Shown: one piece after another, positions 27,464 through 39,381 of the stretch
How the letters are laid out: each line of letters begins with the position of its first letter
Numbering within the stretch: position 1 is the stretch's first letter
Origin: Opisthocomus hoazin
Lineage: Eukaryota; Chordata; Aves; Opisthocomiformes; Opisthocomidae
Assembly (NCBI RefSeq): GCF_030867145.1
Contig: NC_134415.1
Coordinates: forward strand, 12,316,417-12,380,416
Length of the DNA: 64,000 nt
Reading direction: 5' to 3'
The notes under the pieces: generated by a model
Told to the model about the DNA's origin: nothing
The model's input: only the letters and a program-made list of their open reading frames with translations
Databases searched by the model: none
Position numbers and translations under genes: made by a program

Positions 27464-27958
27464 ATTATGGACATTCAAAGTACCTGCAATATCTGATGAC
27501 ATTGTAGCAAAAATAGATGGAAACCCAACAGTATTTCAGGAATACTTTGTTCTAGATATTCCTTTTATAAGTCCGAGGCCCAGACAATTATTTCCTAGTA
27601 GGGAAAATTACATCTCTCTCTGTTCCTCTCAAAACAGTCACCTCTCCATTAAATGGTCTGCATGTTTTCCCACAACAGCAGATTTATCATCAAATTTTGG
27701 AACTTTCTATGCAAATGATGGATTCTAAACTTACATAGAAATAGAAATCCCCTCAGATGCTTTGACTCAAGGCCTAAATAACAATGTAAGTGATGTGGCT
27801 CTAACAGATAATGGAATCATATTTTGAATAAATGGTACTTTTTTATAAATGAGAAGCTAATAATTTTTTTTTAAATTTGAAGCAAAACACAAGATTCTTG
27901 AAAGTGAAATAACTGGAATACATTCAAGAGATGGTGGTCATCTGTCTATCCAGCACAG
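27464..27958 (+). pseudogene. CATSPERE: CATSPERE relic exon A (propeller part)
   Basis: A strong acceptor (TTCTTCCATTTCCAG) precedes LWTFKVPAISDD, then GNPTVFQEYF and later IKWSACFPTTADL and GTFYANDGF. Mammalian CATSPERE shows the same spaced pattern: TWR.VVP, GN..TFQ.CF, SWDACVV, ETF...DSF. After the stop at 27726 the same frame still matches: IEIEIPSDAL, DVALTDNGIIF, stop, INGTFL, and near the end SEITGIHSR. The relic exon ends at CACAG with donor GTAAGT. Five stops lie in frame (27726, 27825, 27846, 27858, 27861). The T-run near 27864 is the likeliest site of a small indel, because the joint to the next relic exon is out of phase. Confidence 0.87.
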
Positions 27959-28331
27959 GTAAGTTACCTGTAGTTCTCAACTGACATTTAAGATATGGAT
28001 GGTCTTCATTAAATGTCTGGATGAATCTATTTTAGATCTATTTTTCATTGATGTAATCCTGGCTTTGGAATTAGAAATGACCAGACAGCAACAAGTTTAT
28101 TTAAAGAACATTTTGAAATAAAGTCTGCTCTCACTGCATGAGCTCATGCAGCCGTATGAAATCATTCTTAGGATCACAGCTTAAATTTGTAAATTAATTT
28201 CAGTGAAGCTCTCCTAATTACATTAGCTGAAAATGTATCCCAAACCTTCTTGATATCTTAATGTACATCCTTGACATAAACTTTAAGAGAAGTTACTATA
28301 TGCCTAATCACTGTGTCACTTTTTTTAACAG

Positions 28332-28757
28332 TGGAAAACAAGTACTTTGGGAGCATGGACATCAACTGAGGTTTTGATTGGATGTAATGAAACATTTAAT
28401 AAAATAGGAGAAACAGCAAACTTAGTGAAGTTCTTAAATTTTCCAAATGCTTCTTCTTTAGCTATAGATAAAGATATCTGCAGTGGCTGCAGCTCCTCCA
28501 GACTTTTCTTTCTGGCAGTTTATAATGAAGACTGACAATATGGGGGCTTAAGGAATTTTTCTTAACTGGTCCTCGCAGTTCTGTTATGAGGATGATATAC
28601 ATAAATGCAGGATTATCACCTGGGCTGCTGTGGGATGAAGTGAGCGTTTACTACACCTAGAAAAACAACACAGCTAATGGATATTTTCAAGTCTCTGGAT
28701 CAAAACTTTCTCTGTCAGAAATGTCCCATGGGACCACTATTCACCAGATTATTCTTG
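28332..28757 (+). pseudogene. CATSPERE: CATSPERE relic exon B
   Basis: After acceptor TTTTTTTAACAG the frame reads WKTSTLGAWTSTEVLIG, later SLAIDKDICSGC and RLFFLAVYNED, then TGA at 28533. These match the mammalian STFAVWTENEIYLGS, ATLTIDR and KIFLVIYNED blocks in order and spacing. Near 28540-28560 the homology moves to another frame: FFLTGPRSSV, then PGLLWDEVSVYYT, a TAG stop at 28658, NNTANGYFQVS and LSEMSHGTTIHQIIL. The mammalian counterpart reads LPGLLLWNKHSIYY and so on to IIHEVFI. A decayed donor (GTTAAG) follows. Two stops and one frameshift show that it is dead. Confidence 0.87.
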
Positions 28758-29990
28758 GTTAAGTATATTATATTTTAAGTAGTCATTAAGGGTTTTTTTT
28801 TTGTAATTAAGTGATAAAGTAAAAGAAATTTCAAGTAAGAGATCACTGAAGCTACCTTTTTGTAAATGAGAGTAGTAGAATAATATTTATTCATTTCATT
28901 GTCTGTGAGGACTGAGGATTATTATTTTTTGATGGACAGACATACCAAGAAGAGAGTTGGCAAACTGTTATTCTTCAGGTATTGTTAACCTGCACCCCTA
29001 TCAGTGTGATTCTAACCTGCACCCCCTACTCAGCATGATTCTAATAAGAAAACACCAGCTTTCAGCCTTGGCATTCGTTACAGGAAGATGAATTGATTAT
29101 TTTTGTCCAACTCTGTTTGACTAGAAGTTTAATGGCATGATAGCTCTGATTTTTCTCAAGAGAAGTGACTGAAATGGTATGACAACTTTTTCAGTAAATC
29201 AAAGAGCGATTATTTTGCAGCTTTCTGACTTTTAAAGGCACTCACTTTCAGATTATAATCACAGCATCATATTGCAAATATCTGGAATTCCCAAGCAGGT
29301 CACAACTGTTACTAAGAAGAGTCCATTTATTCGTTATTCCAGCCTCAGGAAACCTCATCAAATCTTTTCCCAAGACAGCTGCTCATCTTTAGCTGGTTAT
29401 TAAAGGAGAATTCAACTGAGCAGGGGCCATTCACTCTACAGACAATGGTGTCTTTTTGACTACTTGAGTCACCTGGTAAATGTACAAAAGTCCAACGTGA
29501 GTCTCTATGAAGTTCAGAGTTCAGTGGAGCACTGCTGGACACTGCCACAGCTATGTCCTCCAAAGTTGTTCATGGAACTTGAAAGATCTTATTCTACAGT
29601 TTTGAACTTTTCCAATCAAAAAACCTTCTGAGAGTGCAGGAACATATGGCAAAGCCCTCTCAGGCCAAATTCACCAGCCCCAAAGGCCATGATAAATATT
29701 CATTGAGATGAGGCTTGCAAGAACAAGAAGCAGCTAGGCAGAGAATGGCAGAACTGCCAGCCCAACCGTTGCACAATGCGGGTGGCCAGGCCAAGGGTAC
29801 TGGCAAGAAGATTTCCAAAGAGGACTTAATAAATATTTCTGCTAAAAATAATAACCTCAGCATACCCTAGAAAGGCATACTGACAGCGCCATGAGAGGAG
29901 GTCAAGTGATAGCACTGAAGCCATTTTCTTGGTGGTCCTTTTTAAAGAGAAGTCAGGCTTACGGAGGCTCACAGAAGGGTGTATCTGAGT
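28758..29990. other. Relic CATSPERE intron(s), no exon resolved
   Basis: AT-rich DNA. A near-repeat of about 28-29 bases (AACCTGCACCCC followed by a GTGATTCT-type end) occurs twice around 28987-29042. The 72-codon open frame on the minus strand at 29345-29563 matches nothing I know. Some 150 residues of the mammalian protein should have been encoded between 28.8 and 32.6 kb and are not securely visible. Confidence 0.4.
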
Positions 29991-30289
29991 ACCGTTTCCA
30001 CCAGCAAGGAGAAGCATGAGCAGGAAACCCATTAGTCAATCTTCCAGTGCTCTTTGTTGAGAGAGAGTTTCTGCCCCCTGGCCACTGCAACTTTCCTAGC
30101 CTGACTAGAGCTGATCCACAAAAGCCGTGTGTGACTACCCCAGCATAGGGAAGAGACAACGCTGCCCAAACGGGAAGACAGGCTGAGCCTCTGGCCTTTT
30201 TTCCTGGGGGATTGTGGGATGTTTAAAATAGAAGTGCACTTTAATATTCTGTAGCTATAAACAGATCTGCATGACTCAAAATCAGGTCA

Positions 30290-30835
30290 AGACACATACG
30301 CTACATGAGGTAATGGTTGAGCTCAAATGCAAAACCAAAGTGTACAGGAGATGGAAGCAGGGACAAGCTACCAAAGAAATGCAGAGACAGAATTGTGAAA
30401 ACCTAAGTTTCGCTGGAACTGAAACTAGCAAGGAATATGAAGGGCAACAAGAAAAGTTTCTGTAGGTGCATCAACAGCATAAGGAAGAAAAAGGAAAAGG
30501 TGGGCCCACTGCTGGATCGGGCTGGAGATCCACTGACTAAGGACAAAGTGCCTTCCTCCCTCAGTCTTTATTGACAAATTCTGTTTTCAGTCTTACCAGG
30601 TCTCCATTCACATTAGTAAGTTTTGTGGGAGAGAGTCACTACCTACAGTATCAACGAATCTAATTAGGGACTACTTACATAAGCTGGACATGCACGGACC
30701 ACAGGATCAGACAGGATACCTTTAAGACTGCTGAGAGAGCTGGCAGATGTCATTGCAAGGCCACTCTTCACCATCTTTGAACGGTCGTGGTGATCAGGGG
30801 AAAAGGCAAACATCTCATCTGTATCAAAAGGGTCT
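30290..30835 (+). repeat. CR1 LINE fragment, ORF2 region upstream of the RT core
   Basis: Broken frames on the plus strand match the CR1 ORF2 linker and early reverse-transcriptase region: a YRRWKQGQAT segment, then GNKKSF-type bases (GGCAACAAGAAAAGTTTC), a GPLLDRAGD-like stretch, a LDMHGPQDQTG segment, and an ELADVIARPL-like stretch followed by RSW and a KANIS segment. It has several stops and indels and no CR1 3' end, so it is an old internal fragment. Confidence 0.75.
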
Positions 30836-31969
30836 CTCTTCTGCTTGAACAACTTGCTAATTTAGGTGTCTATACCATAATTATAGCATGCTGTGAAGCA
30901 ACTGCTATTTCTGAAAAGTTTATGTCCTGTCGCTCTCTACAAGTTCACCCTTTCCTAGGTATCTCAGAATGCAGGCTCCGTTATCACGCCCATAAATGAG
31001 GCTCAAACACTAGTGTAAAAACACTGACCTAAGCAAGGCTGAGGACAGGTCCTGGACTAAAGATCTAGGAAATACTGAAAGTAGACCATGTAGAGAAAAA
31101 GGATCTGATGAGAGATCAGCTGTCGCTGCCTGCTGTTCAGACGGCACACGCCTCATCCTCCTTGTCGATGCAGCACTGTGGTTCTCGCTGATGAGCTGGA
31201 GTGGGTAGAGTCTTTCCAGCTCCATCACAGTGCTGTGACATACCTTTGCAGCCTTCCTTGAGACAGCTTCATTTCCACTCACATCCCAGACATCACTGTT
31301 TTCCTCTACTATGCGTGAGAATGCCTGGCCATGGAGTGCAGAGTTTGTTCTCCCTGTGTGTGGGAATGTTGTTGAAGGAAAATTCTTGTGAGATGCTATT
31401 TCCTTCCTTGTGTTGTGCCTGTGAAGAAGAGAGAGATGAGGATTTAGGTAGCTATATAATTCTGCTGTCTGGTGACCTTGGCTCCTTGCTTTTCCTTTTC
31501 TTTCCTTTGTCTTCCTCCCTCTCCAGCTCCCACCATCTCTCAGGGAATTCTAAACCTCCTCTCTGGGCTTGTTCCCTATGAGAGGCTGAGAATGGGAAAC
31601 TGACTACAGTGACTGACTACTGGAATGTTTGAAGTAGTGACTGATCAGAAAAACAGTCTTTCTGACTTCTTCTGGGGTCGACTGTGGAATGGGATTGGGA
31701 TTCTGGTAGAGGTGAGCAGGTAGCTACCATGCATATGATCACACCCCCTGACAGACACCAGATTGTTTCACTGCAGCAGTGTCTACAGCAGAAGCCAGTC
31801 ATTTCTCCTCTGTGACATGGGGATCTTGGAAGGATGGCAAAATGTTACGAGTCCAAAACCAAATTCTGCCGAATTGCTGAGGGTGTCTGCGTGAAGCAAG
31901 GAAAAGACAGAAGATAGGAATAAGGATGCTGAAATATACACTCCTTGCAAGCACATCGCAAACATGACA

Positions 31970-32172
31970 CAGAATCACAGAATCACAGAACAGTAGGGGT
32001 TGGAAGGTACCTCTGGGGATCATCTAGTCCAATCCCCCTGCCGAGCAGGTTGCACAGGACCTCGTCCAGGTGGGTTTTGAGTATCTCCAGAGAAGGAGAC
32101 TCCACAACGTCTCTGGGCAGCCTGTTCCAGGGCTCCATCACCCTCAGAGGGAAGAAGTTCTTCCTCATGCCA
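31970..32172 (-). repeat. CR1 LINE 3'-end fragment
   Basis: The reverse complement of a CR1 3' end: repeated CAGAATCACAGAATCACAG, GGGTTGGAAGGTACCTCTGG, CATCTAGTCCAATCCCCCTG, and the coding tail up to TTCTTCCTCATG. On the minus strand it encodes the typical C-terminal [20 protein letters not shown] of the CR1 reverse transcriptase. Confidence 0.93.
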
Positions 32173-32627
32173 GTGCTTTTATTTTCAGATGTTCCAGGAG
32201 GGAGCTGCATTGCTTAGGATGAGAGCAGACCTCTTCGGTGCCTTTTCCAATGGAATCTGAAGAGTGTAAGAACACTGAGAAGTTCAAAGAGCATAGGTTT
32301 GGTCTTTTGTGCTAGGGCATTTGTCTCAACTAAACGAAGGCTCCTGGTTTATGGGATGCATCAGCCTGTAGTTCAGATATCTAATGTCGGTTAGATGAAT
32401 CCCAGATACACTGTTTGGGCAACCTAGAACCACATGAGTAGAAAAAAGATTCAGCCTCTCACTTAACATAGGCACTGTGGAGGACACATACAAAATGAGT
32501 TCTGGAAGTAGAACTGGACATCTTTTCAGATTCCCCAGATACGATGAAGATATCCTTTATCTCACTAGTTGCATCACTGTGGTTTAAAGATTTTTACTAA
32601 TTGTTGTTATTTTTTATTTGCATTTAG

Positions 32628-32686
32628 ACATTCACTTTTTACCATCAAACTGACTATACTTTAGAATCCAATTACTCAAAGGCATC
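32628..32686 (+). pseudogene. CATSPERE: CATSPERE relic exon C (59 bp, open)
   Basis: A good acceptor (TTATTTGCATTTAG) and a consensus donor (TC with GTGAGT) frame 59 bases that read TFTFYHQTDYTLESNYSKA with two bases left over. Mammalian CATSPERE has TLTFYQNVDYERISDYFET at the matching place. The exon has no stop and leaves phase 2, which fits the acceptor at 32939 (one completing base). Confidence 0.68.
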
Positions 32687-32938
32687 GTGAGTATCAGAAA
32701 ATTTATACAGTAGATATTAAGTTGATAATGTAGTTTTGATAAGTATGAATTAAAGTTTATTCAGTACTATGCTAACTGCCCTGGCAGTTATTTACATAAA
32801 TTAAATAATGCGGTTAATATTGCTAATGGGAAAATACTGCTTGTTGCTGTAATACTTCAAGAAGGGCCATATGCCACCCACAATGGACATGAGCCACATT
32901 AGGGAAAGCAAATAAAGACTTTATAAAATATAAAATAG

Positions 32939-33081
32939 ATAATCCTGTTACAAGGGGTTTATAAGGGTCCTATTGACAGAAAAACCATGCACATTTTGCC
33001 CAGTACATAGATTTATTCCAAAGTTTCTTTTCACCCTTTATGTTCCAGCTGACAGGCTTTTCAGCATTTATATATTCCTGG
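32939..33081 (+). pseudogene. CATSPERE: CATSPERE relic exon D
   Basis: Joining exon C to an acceptor at 32937-32938 gives the expected phase and spacing: after a stop at 32940 the frame reads SCYKGFIRVLLTEKPCTFCP, then HRFIPKFLFTLYVPADRLF and SIYIFL. The mammalian protein has HTGLVLVQF...ACPIAQKVFQIAVG and KKFIAIKGF at the same intervals, including the Cys-Pro pair. The donor is taken as CCTGG with GTGACG. A later GTGAGG at 33132 is the alternative. The phase to the next relic exon is off by one, which suggests an indel. Confidence 0.58.
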
Positions 33082-33131
33082 GTGACGATACAGCTGTTGA
33101 GCAAACTCACATCCTCAGCTTATGTTCACTG

Positions 33132-36100
33132 GTGAGGATCTGGACTTGGAGATCAATCCTAACTCTCTTATCCTCACTTTTGTTTTAGATTTGCATACAT
33201 GTTTATTCAAATCCTCTTTCCAACTCTAAAACTGTTATTGGTACTCAAGCTACTCAGGAGACAGTTCTGTCCTTCTTCCATACTATCATCCAGCTTTGTT
33301 CAGAAATGCAAATGTCCCTTTGATGATCAAGATGCTTTTGTCTTTGGTACAGAAGTGAATTAATAACAAATTGATAGGCTGCTGCAGGCTAAATGTCTTC
33401 TCTCATTTGGTAAGCCTTTTTGCAAATATCGTTGTAGAGCCTTTCCAGACTCTAAACCTTACATTCCACACATCAACTAAGAGCTATTCTTCCTAGAAAG
33501 ATATACAAGAGATTACTGACTGTGGCACATGATTGAGCCACCTCATTCTTGGAAGGAGATTACTTCAGCTACTGTTAAAATAAGCATCTCAACATGTAGC
33601 CTTAGTACAGTGCTCTGGCAAAGGACCGAGCGGGATTTTTGTATCTATAAGAAAGAGAATATGAATAAGAACTAAGAAGATCAATGTGCTTTGGTATGTA
33701 GTGTTGATACAGCTAAGACTAATATATTTGTGTCTGGTTCTAATATCCCCTGTTCAAAAGGAGTGTAAAAATACTAAGAAGGCTTTAGGATCACAAAAAT
33801 TATCTGGTAAATGAAGGAAAAGTTCTACAATGTGACACCTAAGAAAACCATTTGTTTCATGTTTGATAAAAGAAAGTGGCCATTGCCCTCGACATTTTCA
33901 TAATGCTTGCAACTCTGCACAATAAAATTAATGTAATTTAATGTCTGGATTAAGTGTTCCGTCAGGCATGCTGTAGGAATTAGGAAGGTATGGTTTTCCC
34001 AGGACATCATGGCCAAATCACCCTCTGTGAGGTGAAGGTGTGTTGCTTTTCACTCTCCTTTGAAGCATCAGAGTTTGAGCACAGATGAACAGGTTATAAG
34101 ATAGACTAAACCACTGCGCCGATGTAGTTGGGAGAGTGTTATTCCACAGATGCATGGGTTGCTGGACCTCGTTCTTACGTTTAAAATTAATCACCACTCC
34201 CTGTTATTTCAGAGGCTTCAAATCTTCATATGTCACAAAGTAATCACTTAAGAACCAAAATGCTTTAGTTAACAATTTACTGTGCTTTATTTAGAAGAAT
34301 CCAGATGTAATTAAAATGTCCTGAGGTACTCAGAAAGCAAGAGCAGATCCCGAATAGTCCTAACTACTGTGATTCATATGCTTTACTAAAAACTTTCCTT
34401 TCTTTGTTCCCATAATTACACTTCTTATATTTTTAGAAGTTATTTTGCCAGTCTCGCATGTCCCCTTAAATTGGTCGGACAATTGGTAACGAGCTCAGGC
34501 TCTGTACAGTGCTTTGTTTTGAATAGCTTCCTTTGCTTTCCACCCAAGACAAGAGTTTTACATTTTTGGTTAGGTGAAGTATCCACCCGAAGGTTTTGGC
34601 AAATGATCCATGAAGAAGGCTAAATACCCCAACTGGTCATTCTTCTTTGACCTAATCTTTGAATCAGCAGTACCGCAGTGCTGCAACCCACTTTAAAATC
34701 ACTGGCATTGAAGCTCTTATGCCAGGATTCATTTCTTTTTTTTTCATCCAGATACTCCTCCACTCACCAGGAATCCTCAGACACTGGTAATGCCTCCCTC
34801 ATTTTGTCGAGGAAGCCCACTGTTGCTTTAGGATACCAGATGATTTTAAAACCTCCTTCAGCAATTAGCACAGACTTTATACTTTGACAAGCTGTCCTGT
34901 AATCTTCTGGATTCTTCTACCAGCTATCACCCATGAGGACCTCACTGCCAGTGAATGAAACAATCTTAAATCAATCAGTAAATCTGTCATTGGCAGGGCC
35001 CTACATCTTGCACCCCCATCTCCAAAGGCACCAAGTCTTGGCAGAGAATACCATATTTCTCTTTAGCTACAATGCTAATCACCTATGCCATTGATAGTAG
35101 CAGCAATGCATAAAAAAGCAACCACATTTTTTCAGTTTGCTCGGAGCACTTGGAGAGAAGGACTGGCAGGGGCTGGGTGCCCAGAATTAGCACACATATT
35201 CCTCTGCCTCCTTCTGACTCAGATTAGCAAATTTATGAAGCCTACTTGATGAGGAGAAATTGGTTGTGCTTTCTGAGATAATTCTGCTTGTGTTCTACTC
35301 AAGCACCCCCATGCAGTCAGAGCTGGTTGTTCTCAGGCAGGTAGCTTCCCTAGTCGCTTTTTAATCCATCCTTGAACCCTTCATTTAAACACGTCTGACT
35401 ATTTCAGGCTTCCCCCTCTCTGCCCCCTCCCCTCAGCATGCTGTTCGGTGTCTCTTTCCAGATCAGCTCGTACCTGATGCTCAAAATGTCTGTGTGGATA
35501 TACCATTCCACCCTTTTCCCCTTCTGTCCAAATCAGCCAAAATGGATTGCTTCTTGGCAAGCTACAGAACTCATGCAGCTGATTTCAGCCCAGCATTCAA
35601 GGACAAAGGTCTTCACGTTAATATACTGAAGTATAGAGCCATAAAGACCCCTATGTGCACCTGATGATATCATCACTATGCTCTGCCTCAAAGGACAAAG
35701 TAGCCTGATTATTCTTTTGTCAGAAATTGTTGATCTTTAAAAGTTTTGAATCAAGCTTCCACTTCGACTCTAATATTCTCGTTGAAGGAGTGCTAAAAAT
35801 GCTAGTGAACAAGCCTTGCCATTTCAGAATCTCAGATCCCAGATGGGAAATACAATCAGCTGTCTTCAGTACTGTTTGCAAGGACTGATGATTTTCTGGA
35901 ATTGATTTCTTTATGGAAAAGTACAGTAGGAGCAACCTGCTAAGTATTCTGTCTCAGGGCTGCCTGAATCAACAGTCTCCGACTGACAGGTTTCAGCTTC
36001 AGTGCTGCAGTAGGTTGTCCTATGCCTTTCATCTTATCTCAACACTAGCCAGAGTTCTGCAAAAAGTGAATGCAGACAGGATGTCTGTAATTCTGCTTAC

Positions 36101-37197
36101 TTCCTTATTTATCTTTCTAATTCCCAATTCTACTGCATCTGTTAATGGGTTCAATAATAAGCCCAAATCTCCCACAACGGTGATCAGCCTCCCACCCAAA
36201 CTCGACTTTTCTGCATTTCACAATGTGGTTTGTCTGCAGACTAAAAAAAAAATCTTTCATCTCTCCACATTTTGTAAGCTGTCTTTACTATCTCACTTTA
36301 ATTGGATTTGTGTTTATCTATAAAGACCCATTTCACAGCAATCATTAATCCATCCTCCCACAGCAAAATTTATGTTAGCATTCCAGTAGAACCAGTCCTG
36401 ACACTAACATTGAGAAACATAGCCTGTCCTTGGATGGCTGCTGCATTATTAAAAAAGTGACCAGGAACTCTAATAAAGTCAAACTTGTTTCTCTGGAATC
36501 AATAAGCGTTTAAAAATCACTGACTGCCTGGACTGACTCTCCTAGTCCCTGAAACATCCACCTGTAATGCCACAATGATACCTGGCTTAGTACAGTGGGA
36601 GTAAAATGGGACACTGACATTGTAGGTGATGTGATAATAAAATAAGAAGAAGTAGTAATAATAGGTGCCTCTTGCCTCCAAATGAAATGACCTTGATATT
36701 GCTGCATTTCATTTCTTTGGTGTTACTGACTTGTTTCAAAATAAATTCTGACACAAATTCTTCTTTTGGGTGGGGGATTCTTTTGCTGACAATTAACCAG
36801 CGGTGTTATGTCAGCTGAACTGCAGCCCGGCATCTTGGAAAATGCCCGTAAATTACAGCATCAGCTAGGCGCTGCAGCTTGATAAGGTAATTTGAAAAAA
36901 ATAACCTACAGTAACAATGCTTCTCAGATTCTCATGAGCAAATCCTGACCCACTGCCAGGAGGACCTCACTCCAATTACATGATGAAATATGTCCAATAT
37001 TTTCATCAATCCAAGGATGTCCAATTAAAGGGAAAGTATTTTTTGTGAGTAGAGTTCAGAATACCAAAACAATAAATTGTTGTACAAATAATGAAATTCT
37101 TAAAGCACAGAATAATGAAAAATCATTTACACGTTTGTGCACTGCTGAAGTATTAAATAAAGCTAATTTATACAATTATTTTTTCTTTGTCTTTTAG
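33132..37197. other. Relic CATSPERE intron, nothing else recognised
   Basis: About 4 kb of AT-rich DNA between relic exons. I see no repeat family, RNA gene or homologous reading frame. The 136-codon open frame at 35913-36323 has no similarity that I can name. Confidence 0.5.
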
Positions 37198-37251
37198 ACC
37201 TGTAGATATAGTCTGTGAAAAACATAATTTGGCAACCTACAAAATACCTGG
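37198..37251 (+). pseudogene. CATSPERE: CATSPERE relic exon E (54 bp, open)
   Basis: A very T-rich acceptor (TTTTTTCTTTGTCTTTTAG) precedes one completing base and PVDIVCEKHNLATYKIP plus two bases, with donor CCTGG|GTTAGA. The mammalian block GFSKKGCHHHDFSYVIE shows the same Cys, His, Asp/Asn-aromatic or Leu, and Tyr-x-Ile spacing. It ends in phase 2 and joins exon F without a stop. Confidence 0.55.
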
Positions 37252-37515
37252 GTTAGACACTGTATTAACAGCCCAAAGCAGACTAGGCATTTTGGACATA
37301 TTGTCAGATGAAACTGAAGTGCTATATTTAAATATATATCACTTAATATAAACTGGGGCTTTCTGATATTAATGTTCATACTGTCTTTTTCTTGTGTTAA
37401 AGTACAGATACAGTGCTTAAGAACTTAAAGTGAACTAGTCTTCTAAGTATTCTCTACCAGAACAGCCTAATTGAAACAATGCAGAAAACTAATGAAATAC
37501 TTTTTCTTTTCTCAG

Positions 37516-37567
37516 ATTTCTCTCTGAAATATATAAAAAGCATTATCTGTACCTGATCCCAACTCAG
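37516..37567 (+). pseudogene. CATSPERE: CATSPERE relic exon F (52 bp, open)
   Basis: Acceptor TTTTTCTTTTCTCAG, then one base completing a Gly codon, then FLSEIYKKHYLYLIPTQ, ending in phase 0 at CTCAG with donor GTTAAT. Sequence identity to mammalian CATSPERE is low, but the exon lies between E and G, its phases fit both neighbours, and the distance from the YxI motif to the Gly-Cys of exon G (about 25 residues against 27) agrees. Confidence 0.45.
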
Positions 37568-39294
37568 GTTAATGGGCATCTGCTGTAGTTCAGAGTTGCA
37601 CCTATTGTGCTGTTAAATGAACACTGCAAAGAAACCGGGGACTGTAATCTTTCTGTTATCTACATTTTTAGTTACTAGCTCTGGGTAGTAATGCTGATAG
37701 CAATAGCTGGCTACAGATCTTTAGAAACTAGTGTTGTTTTTAAGTTGATTTTTAATAACATAAGGAAATTTAAAGTGTATAGTAGAAATAAAGACGCTGC
37801 TTATGTTTTTAAGTCATGGAGAAGAGTGTCAGGTTGAAATCTTTCTGTCTCAACAACTGACGCTATGTTGTATCAAGATAAATAAAAATAAGAGGTTGAA
37901 TGACTGTTGAGTTTTCATGTCATTAGGAAATTTCTGTGGAACCCAACAGACGAGGACGAGGTAAGAGTTACAGTTTTCATTCTAGTTGGGCTGCATATGA
38001 AAAAGAGAAAGAGAGTGTGACATTCAGTACCTGAATAAAACTTCTCCTTTTTTAGATAGCCTAATATGACTGGGCTAAATACGGTTGCCTAATGGAACGT
38101 CATTACCAAGACTATTTCCAACCTGTTATTTCCTTGTAAATAAACTGCTGGTAAGTGGTGAGGCATGAGGAAGGCTTCTTCCACCAGGGTTGTACAGGGA
38201 TGTGAAGCTGCACAAAGCATCCAAGTCCAATGGCAAGAGTAATGTTGCCAAATCTTTAAGTTCCTTTCCGCGCATAGCACAGGACGCTTTGGTTTCAGTG
38301 GGTATTGCCGCACCACGTCCGTGCTGTATTTGCAAGATGCCTCAGAGTGAAACGCCTTGTCAGCGTGCTGCCCACCCGCCTCACCCCCCGCAGCGGCAGC
38401 CGCTCCGCGTGCTCACCGACCCAGGCACTGTTCTCAACACGACGGCTCTGTGTGCTTGTGCTGCTTCACTGAGACGTCACACGCCACGTGTTTCACAGAT
38501 ACGACGGCGACTCAGACATTAGAATGTTGAAGCAAATTTTATATTATGGGAGATGAAAGGCAGAACTGACCATGGGTACAATTCATTCATGAAAGAAGCC
38601 AGCCATCTACCGAGAATGTAATGTAAATGTTTTATGCGTAATGGTCTCCATGCAAAGCATGACTGTTCGTACACATGCTGAGATCTCTTTAGTCTGAATG
38701 GATGTACATAGCTACACAACATTCCAACATTTCATATACTGGACTTCACATCGTAGGCTATTCAAAATTACGCGTGTGGGAGGTATCAAAACAATACAGT
38801 AAACAGAAGAAAAATGTGACCAGTAGAATATGGTTTAGGAAATTAAACTTCAAAAATCACTTCGAAATTTCAGACTGCCTTCTCTCCAAAGAGGAAAAAA
38901 AAAGATGCGCAATAATCCACATGGTCATCAAAACTAATTCTGCCTGATCTATTTATAATTAAAATTAGTACGTTGCTTCCTTTTTCAGTGGGATGACAAA
39001 GGACATTTAAGCCAAGCCCTCATCTACATATAGTGTTACCGGAACTTTGGTAGCCTCTGCTGACAGCTCAATTTATGAAAGAACTCTTTGACACTCTTCT
39101 GTGTACACATATACAGCTATGCTGGAGGTTTGGACATGGTCCTACTTCTTCATTTGCAACCCTGACAAACACAATTATCTCTTAAAGATAAGTAAATCAA
39201 ATATACTGAAGCATGATGCCACCTTTTCATGTACCACACTTTCAAATTATACACATTTAAAATTCTTTTTTTTTTTCATTTGTATTTTTAACAG

Positions 39295-39381
39295 GCAGGT
39301 TGTCTGTATAGAGTACAGTCTCGGCCCGTTACGCTTAAACAAAGTAAAAACTCTACATTGGATCAAATACGGGGACCACAG
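39295..39381 (+). pseudogene. CATSPERE: CATSPERE relic exon G (87 bp, open)
   Basis: A long T-rich acceptor ending TTTTTAACAG and a strong donor (CCACAG|GTATGA) bound 29 codons that start AGCLYRVQSRPVTLKQ. Exon F ends in phase 0, so this frame follows directly. The mammalian protein has YGCPLRL, a short gap and QPVVQL here. A second frame of the same bases reads IEYSLGPLRL, also resembling the mammalian GEYGCPLRL, and stays open to 39559, so the original frame is not certain. Confidence 0.45.

Noticed and set aside
28880-28981. A further CATSPERE exon (frame with DGQTYQEES)
   Set aside because: Only a four-residue run (GQTY) agrees with the mammalian protein and no clear acceptor is present.
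29345-29563. 72-codon open frame on the minus strand
   Set aside because: Reasonable amino-acid composition, but wrong strand for the relic gene, no splice sites and no recognised domain.
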